Origin: Rhodobacter viridis
GTDB lineage: Bacteria > Pseudomonadota > Alphaproteobacteria > Rhodobacterales > Rhodobacteraceae
Direction: 5' to 3'
NCBI RefSeq assembly: GCF_003217355.1
Contig: NZ_QJTK01000006.1
Span: 145,053 to 209,052, forward strand
Length of the DNA stretch: 64,000 bases
Shown here: in pieces, positions 1 to 7,315 of the stretch
Layout: each line of letters opens with the position of its first letter
Position numbering within the stretch: the first letter of the stretch is position 1
The notes under the pieces: generated by a model
Database searches by the model: none
Told to the model about the DNA's origin: nothing
The model's input: only the letters and a program-made list of their open reading frames with translations
Translations under genes and position numbers: made by a program

Positions 1-827
1 CCGTGGCGGCCCGCCAGATCGGTGAAGAACTGCCAAGCGACGCGCCCCGAGCGCGAGCCCCGGGTGCGATACCATTCCACCGCCTCGGCGCGCAGCAGTT
101 CGGGCTCGATGCTCAGACCATAGGCCGCCACATAGCCCTCGATCATCGCGAAATATTCGTCCTGATCGCAGGGATGGAAGCCCAGCCAGAGCCCGAAACG
201 ATCCGAGAGCGAGACCTTTTCCTCGACCGCTTCCGAAGGATTGATCGCGGTGGAGCGTTCGTTCTCGATCATGTCGCGCGGCATCAGATGGCGCCGGTTC
301 GAGGTGGCGTAGAAGATCACATGCGCCGGGCGCCCCTCGATCCCGCCATCCAGCACCGCCTTCAGCGACTTGTAATGCTGATCGTCGTGGCTGAAGCTGA
401 GGTCATCGCAGAACAGCACGAAGCGCTGATCCGCAGCCACCCGCAGCAGGTTCAAAAGCCGCCCGACCGAGGGCAGATCCTCGCGCGAAAGCTCCACCAG
501 CTTCAGGCTCAGCCCCTGCCGCAGCACCTCGGCATGGACCGCCTTGACGAGCGAGCTTTTCCCCATGCCGCGCGCGCCCCACAAGAGCGCATTGTTCGCC
601 GCATGGCCGCGGGCGAATTGGACCGTGTTCGCAAGGAGCGTATCGCGTGCCCGGTCGATGCCGCGCAACAGCCCCAGATCGACGCGCGAGACCTGCGCGA
701 CCGGCACCAGCCGGTCCGGCGCCGCGTGCCACATAAACGCATCCGCCCCCGCAAACGCGGGGGCAGGTGCGGGCGCGGGGGCGAGGCGCTCGAGCGCCTC
801 GGCAATCCGCGTCATCGGATCGGTCAT
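1..827 (-). CDS. DUF815-family AAA+ ATPase (3' end outside window)
   Basis: Reading back from an ATG at 827, the minus strand stays open to the window edge (275 codons), so the C-terminus is missing. The protein begins [15 protein letters not shown], followed by a Pro/Ala-rich stretch and a Walker A loop, [13 protein letters not shown], near residue 80. A Walker B-like stretch, [10 protein letters not shown], and a sensor-1-like [11 protein letters not shown] follow. This matches the DUF815 family of predicted ATPases, whose cellular role is not established. Its ATG overlaps the tatC stop as ATGA, so it is the last visible gene of the tatABC operon and is probably translationally coupled. Co-transcription with Tat is seen in the sequence; a role in protein export would be guesswork. 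Confidence 0.85.
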   Translation of the reverse strand, partial: MTDPMTRIAEALERLAPAPAPAPAFAGADAFMWHAAPDRLVPVAQVSRVDLGLLRGIDRARDTLLANTVQFARGHAANNALLWGARGMGKSSLVKAVHAEVLRQGLSLKLVELSREDLPSVGRLLNLLRVAADQRFVLFCDDLSFSHDDQHYKSLKAVLDGGIEGRPAHVIFYATSNRRHLMPRDMIENERSTAINPSEAVEEKVSLSDRFGLWLGFHPCDQDEYFAMIEGYVAAYGLSIEPELLRAEAVEWYRTRGSRSGRVAWQFFTDLAGRH

Positions 828-1672
828 TCGTCGTCTTCCTCGTCGACCCAGGTGCCTTCGGCACGCATCTTGGCTTCGCGGGTCTTTTCCATGCGCCTTA
901 TGATCCAGATCGAGACCTCGAACAGCGGATAGATCGCGATGAACAGGATCACCTGCGAGGCCACATCGGGCGGTGTCACCGTCGCGGCCAGCGTCAGCAT
1001 CGCCACAACCGCATATTTGCGCACCGAAGCAAGGCCCTTGGCCGAGATCAGCCCTGCCCGCCCCATCAGCGTCAGCGCCACCGGCATCTGGAAGCAGAGC
1101 CCGAAGGCGATCAGGAACTTCGTCGTCAGCTTCAGGTATTCTTCCATCGAGCCGGCAAAGCCGATCGCCGCCATCTCGTTGGCTCTCTGCCCCTCGACCT
1201 GATCGGCGGCGATCGAGACATCGCTCACCTGAAAGCTCAGGAAGAAGTCGAAGGCCATCGGCAGGATCAGGAAATAGGCAAAGGCGCAGCCGAACAGGAA
1301 CATCACCGGCGAGGCGATGAGGAACGGCAGGAAGGCGCGTTTCTCGTTGCGATAGAGCCCCGGCGCGATGAAGCGCCAAAGCTGGAAGGCGATCATCGGG
1401 AAGGCCAGCACGAAGCCGCCCAGCATCGCGATGTTGAGCGCGACGAAGAAGCCTTCCTGCATCTTGATCAGCTGCAGCTGGCAGACCTGACCGCGCTCGG
1501 CGAGCGCCGAGCAGATCGGATGGGTCAGCAGGTTGAAGATCGGGTGCCAGATGAAATAGCACAGGCCGACCGAGATGACAAAAGCGGCCAGCGCATAAAG
1601 GATGCGCGTGCGCAGCTCTGCCAGATGCTCGATCAGCGGCGCGGACGTGTCTTCGATATGCTCGGAAGTCAT
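824..1672 (-). CDS. tatC: Sec-independent (twin-arginine) translocase subunit TatC
   Basis: TatC is the inner-membrane receptor that, with TatB, binds twin-arginine signal peptides and recruits TatA to export folded, often cofactor-containing proteins. The 282-residue protein has the family N-terminal signature [10 protein letters not shown] (about residues 16-25), six predicted hydrophobic segments and the conserved cytoplasmic loop around [12 protein letters not shown] (about 102-113). Length is normal for an alphaproteobacterial TatC; the acidic tail WVDEEDDE is extra. The start overlaps the tatB stop (ATGA at 1669-1672), and the stop overlaps the DUF815 start in the same way. Confidence 0.97.
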   Translation of the reverse strand: MTSEHIEDTSAPLIEHLAELRTRILYALAAFVISVGLCYFIWHPIFNLLTHPICSALAERGQVCQLQLIKMQEGFFVALNIAMLGGFVLAFPMIAFQLWRFIAPGLYRNEKRAFLPFLIASPVMFLFGCAFAYFLILPMAFDFFLSFQVSDVSIAADQVEGQRANEMAAIGFAGSMEEYLKLTTKFLIAFGLCFQMPVALTLMGRAGLISAKGLASVRKYAVVAMLTLAATVTPPDVASQVILFIAIYPLFEVSIWIIRRMEKTREAKMRAEGTWVDEEDDE

Positions 1673-2088
1673 GCGTTGCCCTTGGCGGGGGTTGCGGATT
1701 TCGGCGTCGGATCAGGCTCTTCGGCCAGTTCGGCCGCGTCAAGCGCCGCGGTCAGATCCGGGTCCTGCACGAAGGTCGCCGCCTTCGCGGGGGTCGGAAT
1801 CTTCGGATCCCATTTCTCGAACCGCTCGGTGGCGCGTTCCAGCGCCGCCATCCCCGGGTTCTTCGAGGTGGCGACGTCCTTGAGATCGTTCAGCCCGCGC
1901 GCCGCGCTGTCGAGCCCGCTGTCGCGGGCCGCATCTTCCATCGCGCGCGAAAACTCGCGCCCCATCGCCTTGGCCTTGGCCGTCAGGCGGCCAAGGGTGC
2001 GAAACATCACGGGCAGATCTTTCGGACCGACGACGATGAGCGCAACAATGCCAATGAGCAGAAGCTCACTCCAGCCGATGTCGAACAT
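1669..2088 (-). CDS. tatB: Sec-independent translocase subunit TatB
   Basis: TatB is the single-span partner of TatC in the signal-peptide receptor. The protein (139 residues) opens [20 protein letters not shown], with the conserved Glu in the membrane helix and the GPKDLP hinge near residues 21-26. An amphipathic helix rich in Lys, Arg and Ala follows, then a variable Pro/Ala-rich tail. The Gly-Pro hinge and the length separate it from TatA next door. It lies 35 nt after tatA and overlaps tatC. Confidence 0.96.
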   Translation of the reverse strand: MFDIGWSELLLIGIVALIVVGPKDLPVMFRTLGRLTAKAKAMGREFSRAMEDAARDSGLDSAARGLNDLKDVATSKNPGMAALERATERFEKWDPKIPTPAKAATFVQDPDLTAALDAAELAEEPDPTPKSATPAKGNA

Positions 2089-2123
2089 GATTACCTACTC
2101 CGCTCGCTGCGGCCAAGGCCGGT

Positions 2124-2315
2124 TCAGACCTTGTCCTTGTCCGAGGGCGCAGCGTCCTTGGTTTCTTCGGCGCTGGCGCCTTCGGCCATGCCCTTCTTGA
2201 ACGAGGTGATGCCCTTGCCCACCTCGCCCATCAGGCCCGCGACCTTGCCACGGCCGAACAGAACCAGCACCACGACGGCGATGACGATCAGTTGCAGGGG
2301 GCTCATCATATGCAT
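2124..2315 (-). CDS. tatA: Sec-independent translocase subunit TatA
   Basis: TatA oligomerises to form the transient export pathway of the Tat system. The 63-residue protein has the short N-terminal membrane helix [20 protein letters not shown] with the family FG-x-GK turn, then the amphipathic helix [19 protein letters not shown] and a short acidic tail. The start at 2315 is preceded by AGGAGA at a 6-nt spacing; an internal ATG three codons later is also possible. It is the first gene of tatABC-DUF815. The promoter must lie in the 155-bp space shared with the divergent HTH regulator. Confidence 0.96.
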   Translation of the reverse strand: MHMMSPLQLIVIAVVVLVLFGRGKVAGLMGEVGKGITSFKKGMAEGASAEETKDAAPSDKDKV

Positions 2316-2411
2316 CGGAAGTCTCCTTCAGTGTGTTTTCCCAAGTTTCGGCGCGCGGGGGCCTGCTGACAAGGTTCAATCCCGCCGCAGCCCCCGTCGC
2401 GCGGCGGGATT

Positions 2412-2431
2412 ACTGACAGTTATTTGTCAGT
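2412..2431. promoter_or_regulatory. Perfect 7-bp palindrome, candidate operator
   Basis: ACTGACA-N6-TGTCAGT is a perfect inverted repeat in the divergent tatA / HTH regulator intergenic space, with its inner edge 40 bp before the regulator start at 2471. The half-site spacing suits a dimeric HTH protein on one DNA face. That it is the operator of the adjacent regulator is inference. Confidence 0.4.
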
Positions 2432-2470
2432 TGCCCCCGGATGTGCGACAAGGGGATGGGAGGGCGGCCG

Positions 2471-2830
2471 ATGACGCGCAACGAAAGGTTCGAAAAGATT
2501 CTGATGCTGCTGCGCGACGGCGAGTTGATCCGGGCGCGGGACGTTGCGGCGCGACTCGGGGTCTCCGAGCGCACGATCTGGCGCGACATGGCCACGCTCG
2601 TCGATTACGGCGTGCCGATCGAGGGGGAACGCGGCGTCGGCTACATCCTGCGCCGCCCGGTGGCCCTGCCGCCCCTTGTGCTGACCCATGACGAGATGGC
2701 GGCGCTGCGCCATCTGCTGCGGCTGGCCGAGGCGCATGTGGACACCCGGATCGGATCGGGGGCGCGCACGCTCGCCGCCAAGATCCGCGCCGTGATGCCG
2801 CCCGACCCCGAGGATGACGCGCCGATCTGA
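2471..2830 (+). CDS. Small DeoR/YafY-type HTH transcriptional regulator without effector domain
   Basis: The 119-residue protein carries one N-terminal HTH_11-type helix-turn-helix. ERFEKILMLLRDGELIRARD leads into the recognition part VAARLGVSERTIWRDMATL, then a wing with RGVGYIL (about residues 50-57). Full-length members of this class continue into a WYL ligand-binding domain, but this one ends after about 55 further residues. The ATG at 2471 is chosen because GGGAGGG sits 6-8 nt upstream. It is divergent from tatA, with a perfect palindrome between them, and its stop lies 43 nt before marC. The target genes are not known; autoregulation is a reasonable guess. Confidence 0.8.
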   Translation: MTRNERFEKILMLLRDGELIRARDVAARLGVSERTIWRDMATLVDYGVPIEGERGVGYILRRPVALPPLVLTHDEMAALRHLLRLAEAHVDTRIGSGARTLAAKIRAVMPPDPEDDAPI

Positions 2831-2873
2831 GCGCCACTGGCGCAGGGCCGCGCAACCGGATAGGGTCGCCGCC

Positions 2874-3497
2874 ATGAACACGCCTGAATTCGTCACCGCC
2901 TTCGTCACCCTTTTCGTCGTCGTCGATCCGATCGGCCTCGTGCCGCTTTTCCTTGCCCTGACGCAGGGAATGAGCGCCAGCATGCGCCGCACCATCGGCT
3001 TGCGCGCGCTTGTCGTGGCGGCGGTGCTGCTGACGGCTTTCGGGCTTTTTGGCGATGCGCTGCTGAAGGGGATCGGCATTTCGATGCCCGCCTTCCGCAT
3101 CGCGGGCGGGGTGCTTCTGTTCCTGACCGCGCTCGACATGCTCTTCGAGCGCCGCACCCAGCGCCGCGAGGGGCAGTCGGCCGAGCCGCATGCCCCCGAT
3201 CCGTCCGTCTTCCCGCTCGGCACGCCGCTCTTGGCCGGTCCGGGGGCGATGGCGACGATGATCCTTCTGGCGGGATCGGGCAGCGGCGGGCTGCATCTGG
3301 CCGCGGTGATGGCGGTGATGGCGCTGGTTCTGGCCTGCGTTTTCGTGCTGTTCCTGCTCGCAACGCCGCTCGAGCGCGCGCTGGGGCGGACCGGCACGAT
3401 GGTGGTGACGCGGCTTCTGGGGATGCTGCTCGCCGCGCTGGCGGTGCAGTTCATCCTCGACGGGCTGCGCGGGGCGGGGATCATCGCGGCACCGTGA
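2874..3497 (+). CDS. MarC family integral membrane protein
   Basis: The 207-residue, strongly hydrophobic protein begins MNTPEFVTAFVTLFVVVDP, the typical MarC/UPF0056 N-terminus in which the VDPIG motif follows the first helix. About six membrane segments can be drawn, with a hydrophilic loop near residues 90-110 (ERRTQRREGQSAEP). Members are inner-membrane proteins; the old link to multiple antibiotic resistance was withdrawn, and the transported substrate, if any, is not settled. It is downstream of the HTH gene on the same strand and may be co-transcribed with it and with the next gene. Confidence 0.9.
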   Translation: MNTPEFVTAFVTLFVVVDPIGLVPLFLALTQGMSASMRRTIGLRALVVAAVLLTAFGLFGDALLKGIGISMPAFRIAGGVLLFLTALDMLFERRTQRREGQSAEPHAPDPSVFPLGTPLLAGPGAMATMILLAGSGSGGLHLAAVMAVMALVLACVFVLFLLATPLERALGRTGTMVVTRLLGMLLAALAVQFILDGLRGAGIIAAP

Positions 3498-3546
3498 CGG
3501 GGTGACAGGACCGCTCCGAGTGCCTACATCAGGCGCAGGAGGCGTC

Positions 3547-4122
3547 ATGGAAGCTGATATCCCCCGCGTGATCTATTACCTTTTGCTGCTGCTCGCGATC
3601 GGCGGCTATCTGATCGCCGCGCTGCGCCGCCGTCCCGGTCAGGCGCTGCAACAGCTGATGATCTGGGCGCTGATCTTTCTCGGCATCGCCGCCGTGGCCG
3701 GGATCTGGCCCGATGTGCGCGCCGCGATCCTGCCAAGCCAGAGCGTGACGCAATCGGGCCGGATCGAGCTGCCGGTGCAGGCGGACGGGCATTACTACAT
3801 GAAAGCCAGGGTGAACGGCGCCGAGATCGACTTCGTCATCGACACTGGCGCCTCGCAGATCGTGCTGACCCGCGCCGATGCGGCACGGGCGGGGATCGAC
3901 ACCGGCAACCTCGCCTATATCGGCCGCGCCTTCACCGCGAATGGCGAAGTGGCCACCGCGCCGGTGCGGCTTGACAGCCTGACGGTCGGCCCCTTCACCG
4001 ACAGCAACGTCGCGGCCGTGGTGAACCGGGGCGATCTCGACACCTCGCTTCTGGGCATGAGCTACCTCACCCGCTTCGGCAAGGTGCAGTTCGACGACCG
4101 CCGCATGACCCTCGAACGCTGA
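3547..4122 (+). CDS. Membrane-anchored retropepsin-like aspartic protease (TIGR02281 type)
   Basis: The 191-residue protein has two N-terminal hydrophobic segments (YYLLLLLAIGGYLIAAL and a second near residues 36-55). A clan AA aspartic protease domain follows with the active-site motif FVIDTGASQIVLT near residue 98. A single DTGA motif implies that it works as a homodimer, as retroviral-type proteases do. The second family motif, LLGMSYLTRF, is present near the C-terminus. The protease domain should face the periplasm, though topology is inferred. The substrate is unknown for this family in bacteria. The ATG at 3547 is used because AGGAGG lies 4-9 nt upstream. Confidence 0.88.
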   Translation: MEADIPRVIYYLLLLLAIGGYLIAALRRRPGQALQQLMIWALIFLGIAAVAGIWPDVRAAILPSQSVTQSGRIELPVQADGHYYMKARVNGAEIDFVIDTGASQIVLTRADAARAGIDTGNLAYIGRAFTANGEVATAPVRLDSLTVGPFTDSNVAAVVNRGDLDTSLLGMSYLTRFGKVQFDDRRMTLER

Positions 4123-4146
4123 GCCCCGCCACCGCCCGCGCAAAGG

Positions 4147-4257
4147 GCGTATTTGACCCAAGGAAAAACACGCTCGGCGTTTTCTTGGTGAAAATACGCA
4201 AGGGGGCACGGGGGACATCGTCCCCCGAAAGCGGGGGTCGGGGGGCGGCAGCCCCCC
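4147..4257. repeat. Mosaic palindromic intergenic element, copy 1 (CCAAG/AAAA subtype)
   Basis: Imperfect palindrome 4147-4199, with the left arm starting GCGTATTTGACCCAAG and the right arm ending CTTGGTGAAAATACGC. A GC-only hairpin, GGGGGGC-N4-GCCCCCC, follows at 4240-4257. It sits between convergent genes (aspartic protease and corA) and can serve both as a bidirectional terminator. The same architecture recurs at six other intergenic sites in this window. Confidence 0.8.
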
Positions 4258-4292
4258 GTTCCCGGGCGCCCGAGCCAGCGAGGGCGCAATCC

Positions 4293-5261
4293 CTAGAGCC
4301 AGTCCTTCCATTTGAAGAAGGCCCAGGACACCAGCGCCGAAGCCACCATCAACACCAGCGCGAACGGGTAGCCCCAGGGCTGGCTCAGCTCCGGCATGTT
4401 GGCGAAGTTCATCCCATAGGCCGAGGCGATCAGCGTCGGCGGCAGGAACAGCGCCGTCACCACCGACAGTATCCGCACGGTATTGTTCTGCGCGAGGTTG
4501 ATCATGCCGAGCGTCGCATCGACCGTCAGCGACACCCGCGACGACAGATAGTCGTTATGCACGGCAAGCGCGGTGATGTCGCGCATCAGCGCCTTGGCGA
4601 TCGGGCGCAGCTCGGCGCCTTGCGGATGCGCGGCCAGCGTCTGGTCGTAAAAGGACAGCGCCCGTTCGAGCGTCAGAAGCGCCAGCCGGATATGGCCGAG
4701 CAATTCCCCCTGTTTGCCGACATCACCGAGAGCCGCCTTCAGCTCCGCCGGACGCGCCTCGCCCAGGACCCGCGCCGAGACCTGATCGAGCACCCGCCCC
4801 GAGCCTTCGAGCAGATCGGCCTGCCGGGCCACGATCTCCTCGATCAGGCCCAGAAAGATCCGCTCCGGCGTCCGACATCCGGCCGTCGTGCGTTCGGCCC
4901 GTTCGGGAAAGGTGACGAAGCTGCGCGGCGCGTGGTGGCGCACGGTGACGAGCCGCACCCCCGACAGGATGAAGCTGACCGGCCCCGAGATATGCTCGCC
5001 CGAGGGCGTGTGACCGGGCAGCACCACGGTCATCACATCCACCCCCTCCTCGCGGTAAAGCCGGTTCGAGATCTCGATCTCTTCCATGTCGGCAAGCGTC
5101 GGCACCTCAACGCCAAGTGCCGAAACCGCCGAAACCTGACTGTCGAGGGGGCGATAAAGATCGATCCAGAACGCCTGCTCGAGATCGACGCCGACCTCGG
5201 TCGGGCTTTGCTGGCCGAGACGCGCAAGCCCGCGCGGCAAAGGTTTGTAGGCGTGCAGCAT
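4293..5261 (-). CDS. corA: CorA-family magnesium/divalent cation channel
   Basis: The 322-residue protein has the CorA plan: an acidic, mostly helical cytoplasmic N-terminal domain and two C-terminal membrane helices. The diagnostic YGMN motif ends the first helix (ASAYGMNFANMPE, about residues 275-287), and the protein finishes with the basic tail FFKWKDWL. CorA pentamers conduct Mg2+ and can pass Co2+ or Ni2+. The ATG at 5261 (MLHAYKPL) is chosen; the frame stays open upstream, but that part is low-complexity and unlike the family. Confidence 0.93.
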   Translation of the reverse strand: MLHAYKPLPRGLARLGQQSPTEVGVDLEQAFWIDLYRPLDSQVSAVSALGVEVPTLADMEEIEISNRLYREEGVDVMTVVLPGHTPSGEHISGPVSFILSGVRLVTVRHHAPRSFVTFPERAERTTAGCRTPERIFLGLIEEIVARQADLLEGSGRVLDQVSARVLGEARPAELKAALGDVGKQGELLGHIRLALLTLERALSFYDQTLAAHPQGAELRPIAKALMRDITALAVHNDYLSSRVSLTVDATLGMINLAQNNTVRILSVVTALFLPPTLIASAYGMNFANMPELSQPWGYPFALVLMVASALVSWAFFKWKDWL

Positions 5262-5454
5262 GGGCCCTCGTCTGGCAGGCACCCGCGAGGGCGGCTTGCG
5301 CCCAGAAAGCAAGCCTCGGCCACTCTGGTCAAGCCCCTCTGCGTCCCTCTCCCGGAGCGGGCCCGGGCTGACGCGGTTTTTCCGCATCCCTGCCCCGCTT
5401 GCGCCACATTCGTGCCGCATCGCTGAAGGCAACCTACAGAAAGGCAGAGATCAG

Positions 5455-5583
5455 ATGGATTTCCCCGGTTTCGACGCGGTCGCGGTCGGCTTCATCCTGT
5501 TCGTGGCGCTGCGCGAAGCGGGTCTCTGGCTGCGCCGCCTGCGCGCGCCGCGCGGCCCCGGGCGCGATCCTCTCGAAGCCTGA
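5455..5583 (+). CDS. Small hypothetical protein (42 aa) with one hydrophobic segment
   Basis: This short frame encodes MDFPGFDAVAVGFILFVALR and then an Arg/Pro-rich tail. It has one candidate membrane or amphipathic segment (residues 8-24) and a weak purine-rich stretch, AAAGGCAGAGA, before the ATG. It lies divergent from corA and 115 nt upstream of the ArsR gene. I do not recognise a family. Codon third positions are GC-rich like the neighbours, but so is everything here, so coding status is uncertain. Confidence 0.35.
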   Translation: MDFPGFDAVAVGFILFVALREAGLWLRRLRAPRGPGRDPLEA

Positions 5584-5698
5584 GCAAAGCGGCGCGCACC
5601 TCTGGACACTTGGGCGAGCGGCTCTCGCTTCGGCAACGCAGCCGTGTTATTGCAGTCAGATGCACCCGACCCGCGACGACGAGGAAGCCGCCTTGGCG

Positions 5699-6073
5699 AT
5701 GGATACTGCCCAAGACCCGCACGAAGATTTTGCCCCCGAGACCGCCGCCGAAACCGACGAGCGCTGTGCTGCGCTTGACGCCGAGGAGATGGCGACCCGG
5801 GCGCGGGCCGCTGCCAACCTGCTGAAGGCGCTCGCCCATGAGGGGCGTCTGATGATCATGTGCTATCTCGCCTCGGGCGAGAAATCGGTGACCGAGCTGG
5901 AAACCCGGCTCGAAACGCGGCAGGCGGCAGTCAGCCAGCAACTGGCGCGGCTGCGTCTGGAGGGGCTGGTGCAAAGCCGACGCGAGGGCAAGACGATCTT
6001 CTATTCGCTTGCCGACCCACGCGCGGCCCGCGTGGTGCAGACGGTCTACGAACAGTTCTGCTCGCAGGACTGA
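5699..6073 (+). CDS. ArsR-family repressor of the SqrR/BigR persulfide-sensing type
   Basis: The 124-residue protein has the ArsR winged helix-turn-helix: LLKALAHEGRLMIMCYL, then ETRQAAVSQQLARLRLEGLV (recognition helix, about residues 73-91) and the wing RREGKTIFYSLAD. It lacks the ELCVCDL metal-binding motif of metal sensors. Cysteines fall at 23, 55 and 121. The pair 55/121 (helix 2 and last helix) is separated by 66 residues, the spacing I recall for the C41/C107 pair of Rhodobacter capsulatus SqrR, which forms a tetrasulfide on exposure to sulfane sulfur. It could therefore be a sulfide-responsive repressor, but no sulfide gene is adjacent. An upstream in-frame ATG at 5660 would add 13 residues. 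Confidence 0.78.
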   Translation: MDTAQDPHEDFAPETAAETDERCAALDAEEMATRARAAANLLKALAHEGRLMIMCYLASGEKSVTELETRLETRQAAVSQQLARLRLEGLVQSRREGKTIFYSLADPRAARVVQTVYEQFCSQD

Positions 6074-6097
6074 CCCCGGCCGAGGCCGCGCGACCGA

Positions 6098-6650
6098 TCA
6101 GCCGATCGGCACGACGAAGCGGCCCCGGAGCGTGTCGGTGCGCGTCATCGCCATGCCCGCGATCTTGTCTTTGCCCTCCACCTCCGGGCCGACCGCGACC
6201 TGCCCCTCGTAAAGGTTCGCGCCCCACCGGAAGACCGTCGCGCCGGTCGAGAGCGCGATGGAAAAGCCGGTCTCCTGCGCCCGCACCGAGACGATCGAGG
6301 TGAAGTTGCAGAAGAGCCGATCGAGCCCGGCCTCGAAATCGAGACTGCGACGGTGGCGGCCACCAGCGCAGCGCCATCCTCGACCGAGCGCGAGACGGTA
6401 TTGGCGCCCGTACCGCCCACCAGCAATCGCGCGTCGGGGCGCAGAAACCGACGAAGAGCGTGTCATTGCCGCGTCCCGACGCCGAAACTGCCGCAGGACG
6501 CGTTCCTCTCGATCACGCCATCGCCGCCATCGAGACGGTCAAAGCCGTAACCAAGCCGCGGAGCCCGTCGTCGCCGGCGCCCATGATGACAGCGCCGCCG
6601 TAGCTGCCGAGGATGTGATCGTCGGCAGCCGTTTCAAAAATGTCATTCAT
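6098..6650 (-). pseudogene. Decayed RTX/hemolysin-type calcium-binding repeat protein gene
   Basis: A strong ribosome site (GGAGG, 5 nt) precedes an ATG at 6650, and the first 30 residues read MNDIFETAADDHILGSYGGA and then IMGAGDDG, an RTX-like glycine/aspartate repeat. The frame then stops. RTX-like text continues in other frames: GYGFDRLDGGDGVIERN, then GNDTLFVGF, LLVGGTGANTVSRSVEDGAA, and finally an open stretch to 6098 ending DTLRGRFVVPIG. At least three frame changes are needed to join these, so the gene looks inactivated. It lies tail to tail with the ArsR gene. A sequencing-error origin cannot be excluded from one sequence, but several shifts within 550 bp favour decay. Confidence 0.65.
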
Positions 6651-7269
6651 CGCAACCTCCTTGCATCCTATGCCAACCAGCAAGACACGGCATTCACCGG
6701 ATTTCAAAGGCAGTCTTGCCGCAATGCGTCGGGCACCGACCCCTGAACGGGGCAAAACCCGGGCAGCAGCCCGTCAGGACGTATCGCATCAACGCGCTGC
6801 CGGGCGCGCGGTGCACGGACCGGCAGGCTCAAGGGAGGAAACGTCAAAGGCCGATCCCGTCGCCGGGACCGGCCCCCTGTGTCGGACTCATCCGGGTGAC
6901 TGACTTCAGTCGATCTCGCAGGCGGCTATGCCGGGCTTGTACCGTGTCTGCGGCCGGGCCGAATCGACTCCCTCACGTCTGCGGACACACTCGCCCGCGT
7001 TGCTTGACGCGCCGTCTTTTCGAACCACGAAGCTTGTGCAAACCGGTCAGGCATCAGCCTCTTCAGCGCAGGGCAGCGGCCTTGAGCATCAACGTCGAGA
7101 CAGAAACCGGATTGAGATTCTTCATATCCATCAAGCCTCCATCATGACGTCGCCTGCGTGCGACACCTACACGTTACGCCTTTGCGCGAGAGTCGGCGCA
7201 AAAATCGTATGCGACATTCTGCCACATGTCTTTTGAAGTCGAATTCTGAGTGTCGCAGTCAGGAAAGCA
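6651..7269. other. Gene-poor intergenic stretch, somewhat lower in GC
   Basis: I see no convincing gene longer than about 25 codons here. The interval contains a near-perfect hairpin, GGCCGATCCCG-N4-CGGGACCGGCC, at 6848-6873. It also has a 7-bp palindrome, TTTGCGC-N8-GCGCAAA, at 7181-7202, several TGTCGCA/TGCGACA words between 7150 and 7257, and a 22-codon frame with a good ribosome site (7063-7131). It may be the wreckage of genes lost beside the decayed RTX gene. Confidence 0.5.
7063..7131 (-). CDS. Possible 22-residue peptide
   Basis: The frame reads MDMKNLNPVSVSTLMLKAA and then ALR. GGAGG lies 4 nt before the first ATG and 10 nt before the second in-frame ATG at 7125. A short palindrome at 7181-7202 lies about 50 bp upstream, where a promoter operator would be expected. 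There is no recognisable homologue. It may be a genuine small peptide, the intact start of a gene that was lost, or chance. Confidence 0.25.
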   Translation of the reverse strand: MDMKNLNPVSVSTLMLKAAALR

Positions 7270-7298
7270 AGACGCCCCCGTCTCCGGGGGCGTCTTTT
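7270..7298 (-). terminator. Intrinsic terminator after the RND pump gene
   Basis: AGACGCCCCC-N6-GGGGGCGTCT is a perfect 10-bp stem starting about 18 nt past the pump stop codon. It is T-rich on both sides (TTTT on plus, TTGCTTT on minus), so it can act in either direction. Confidence 0.8.
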
Positions 7299-7315
7299 GG
7301 GGCGCTGAAATCCCC

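Noticed and set aside
767..2200. 477-residue plus-strand frame over the tat genes
   Set aside because: Antisense shadow of tatC and tatB.
6848..6873. Terminator hairpin GGCCGATCCCG-N4-CGGGACCGGCC
   Set aside because: The stem is good but there is no T run and no gene ends nearby on either strand, so it is only mentioned as part of the intergenic stretch.
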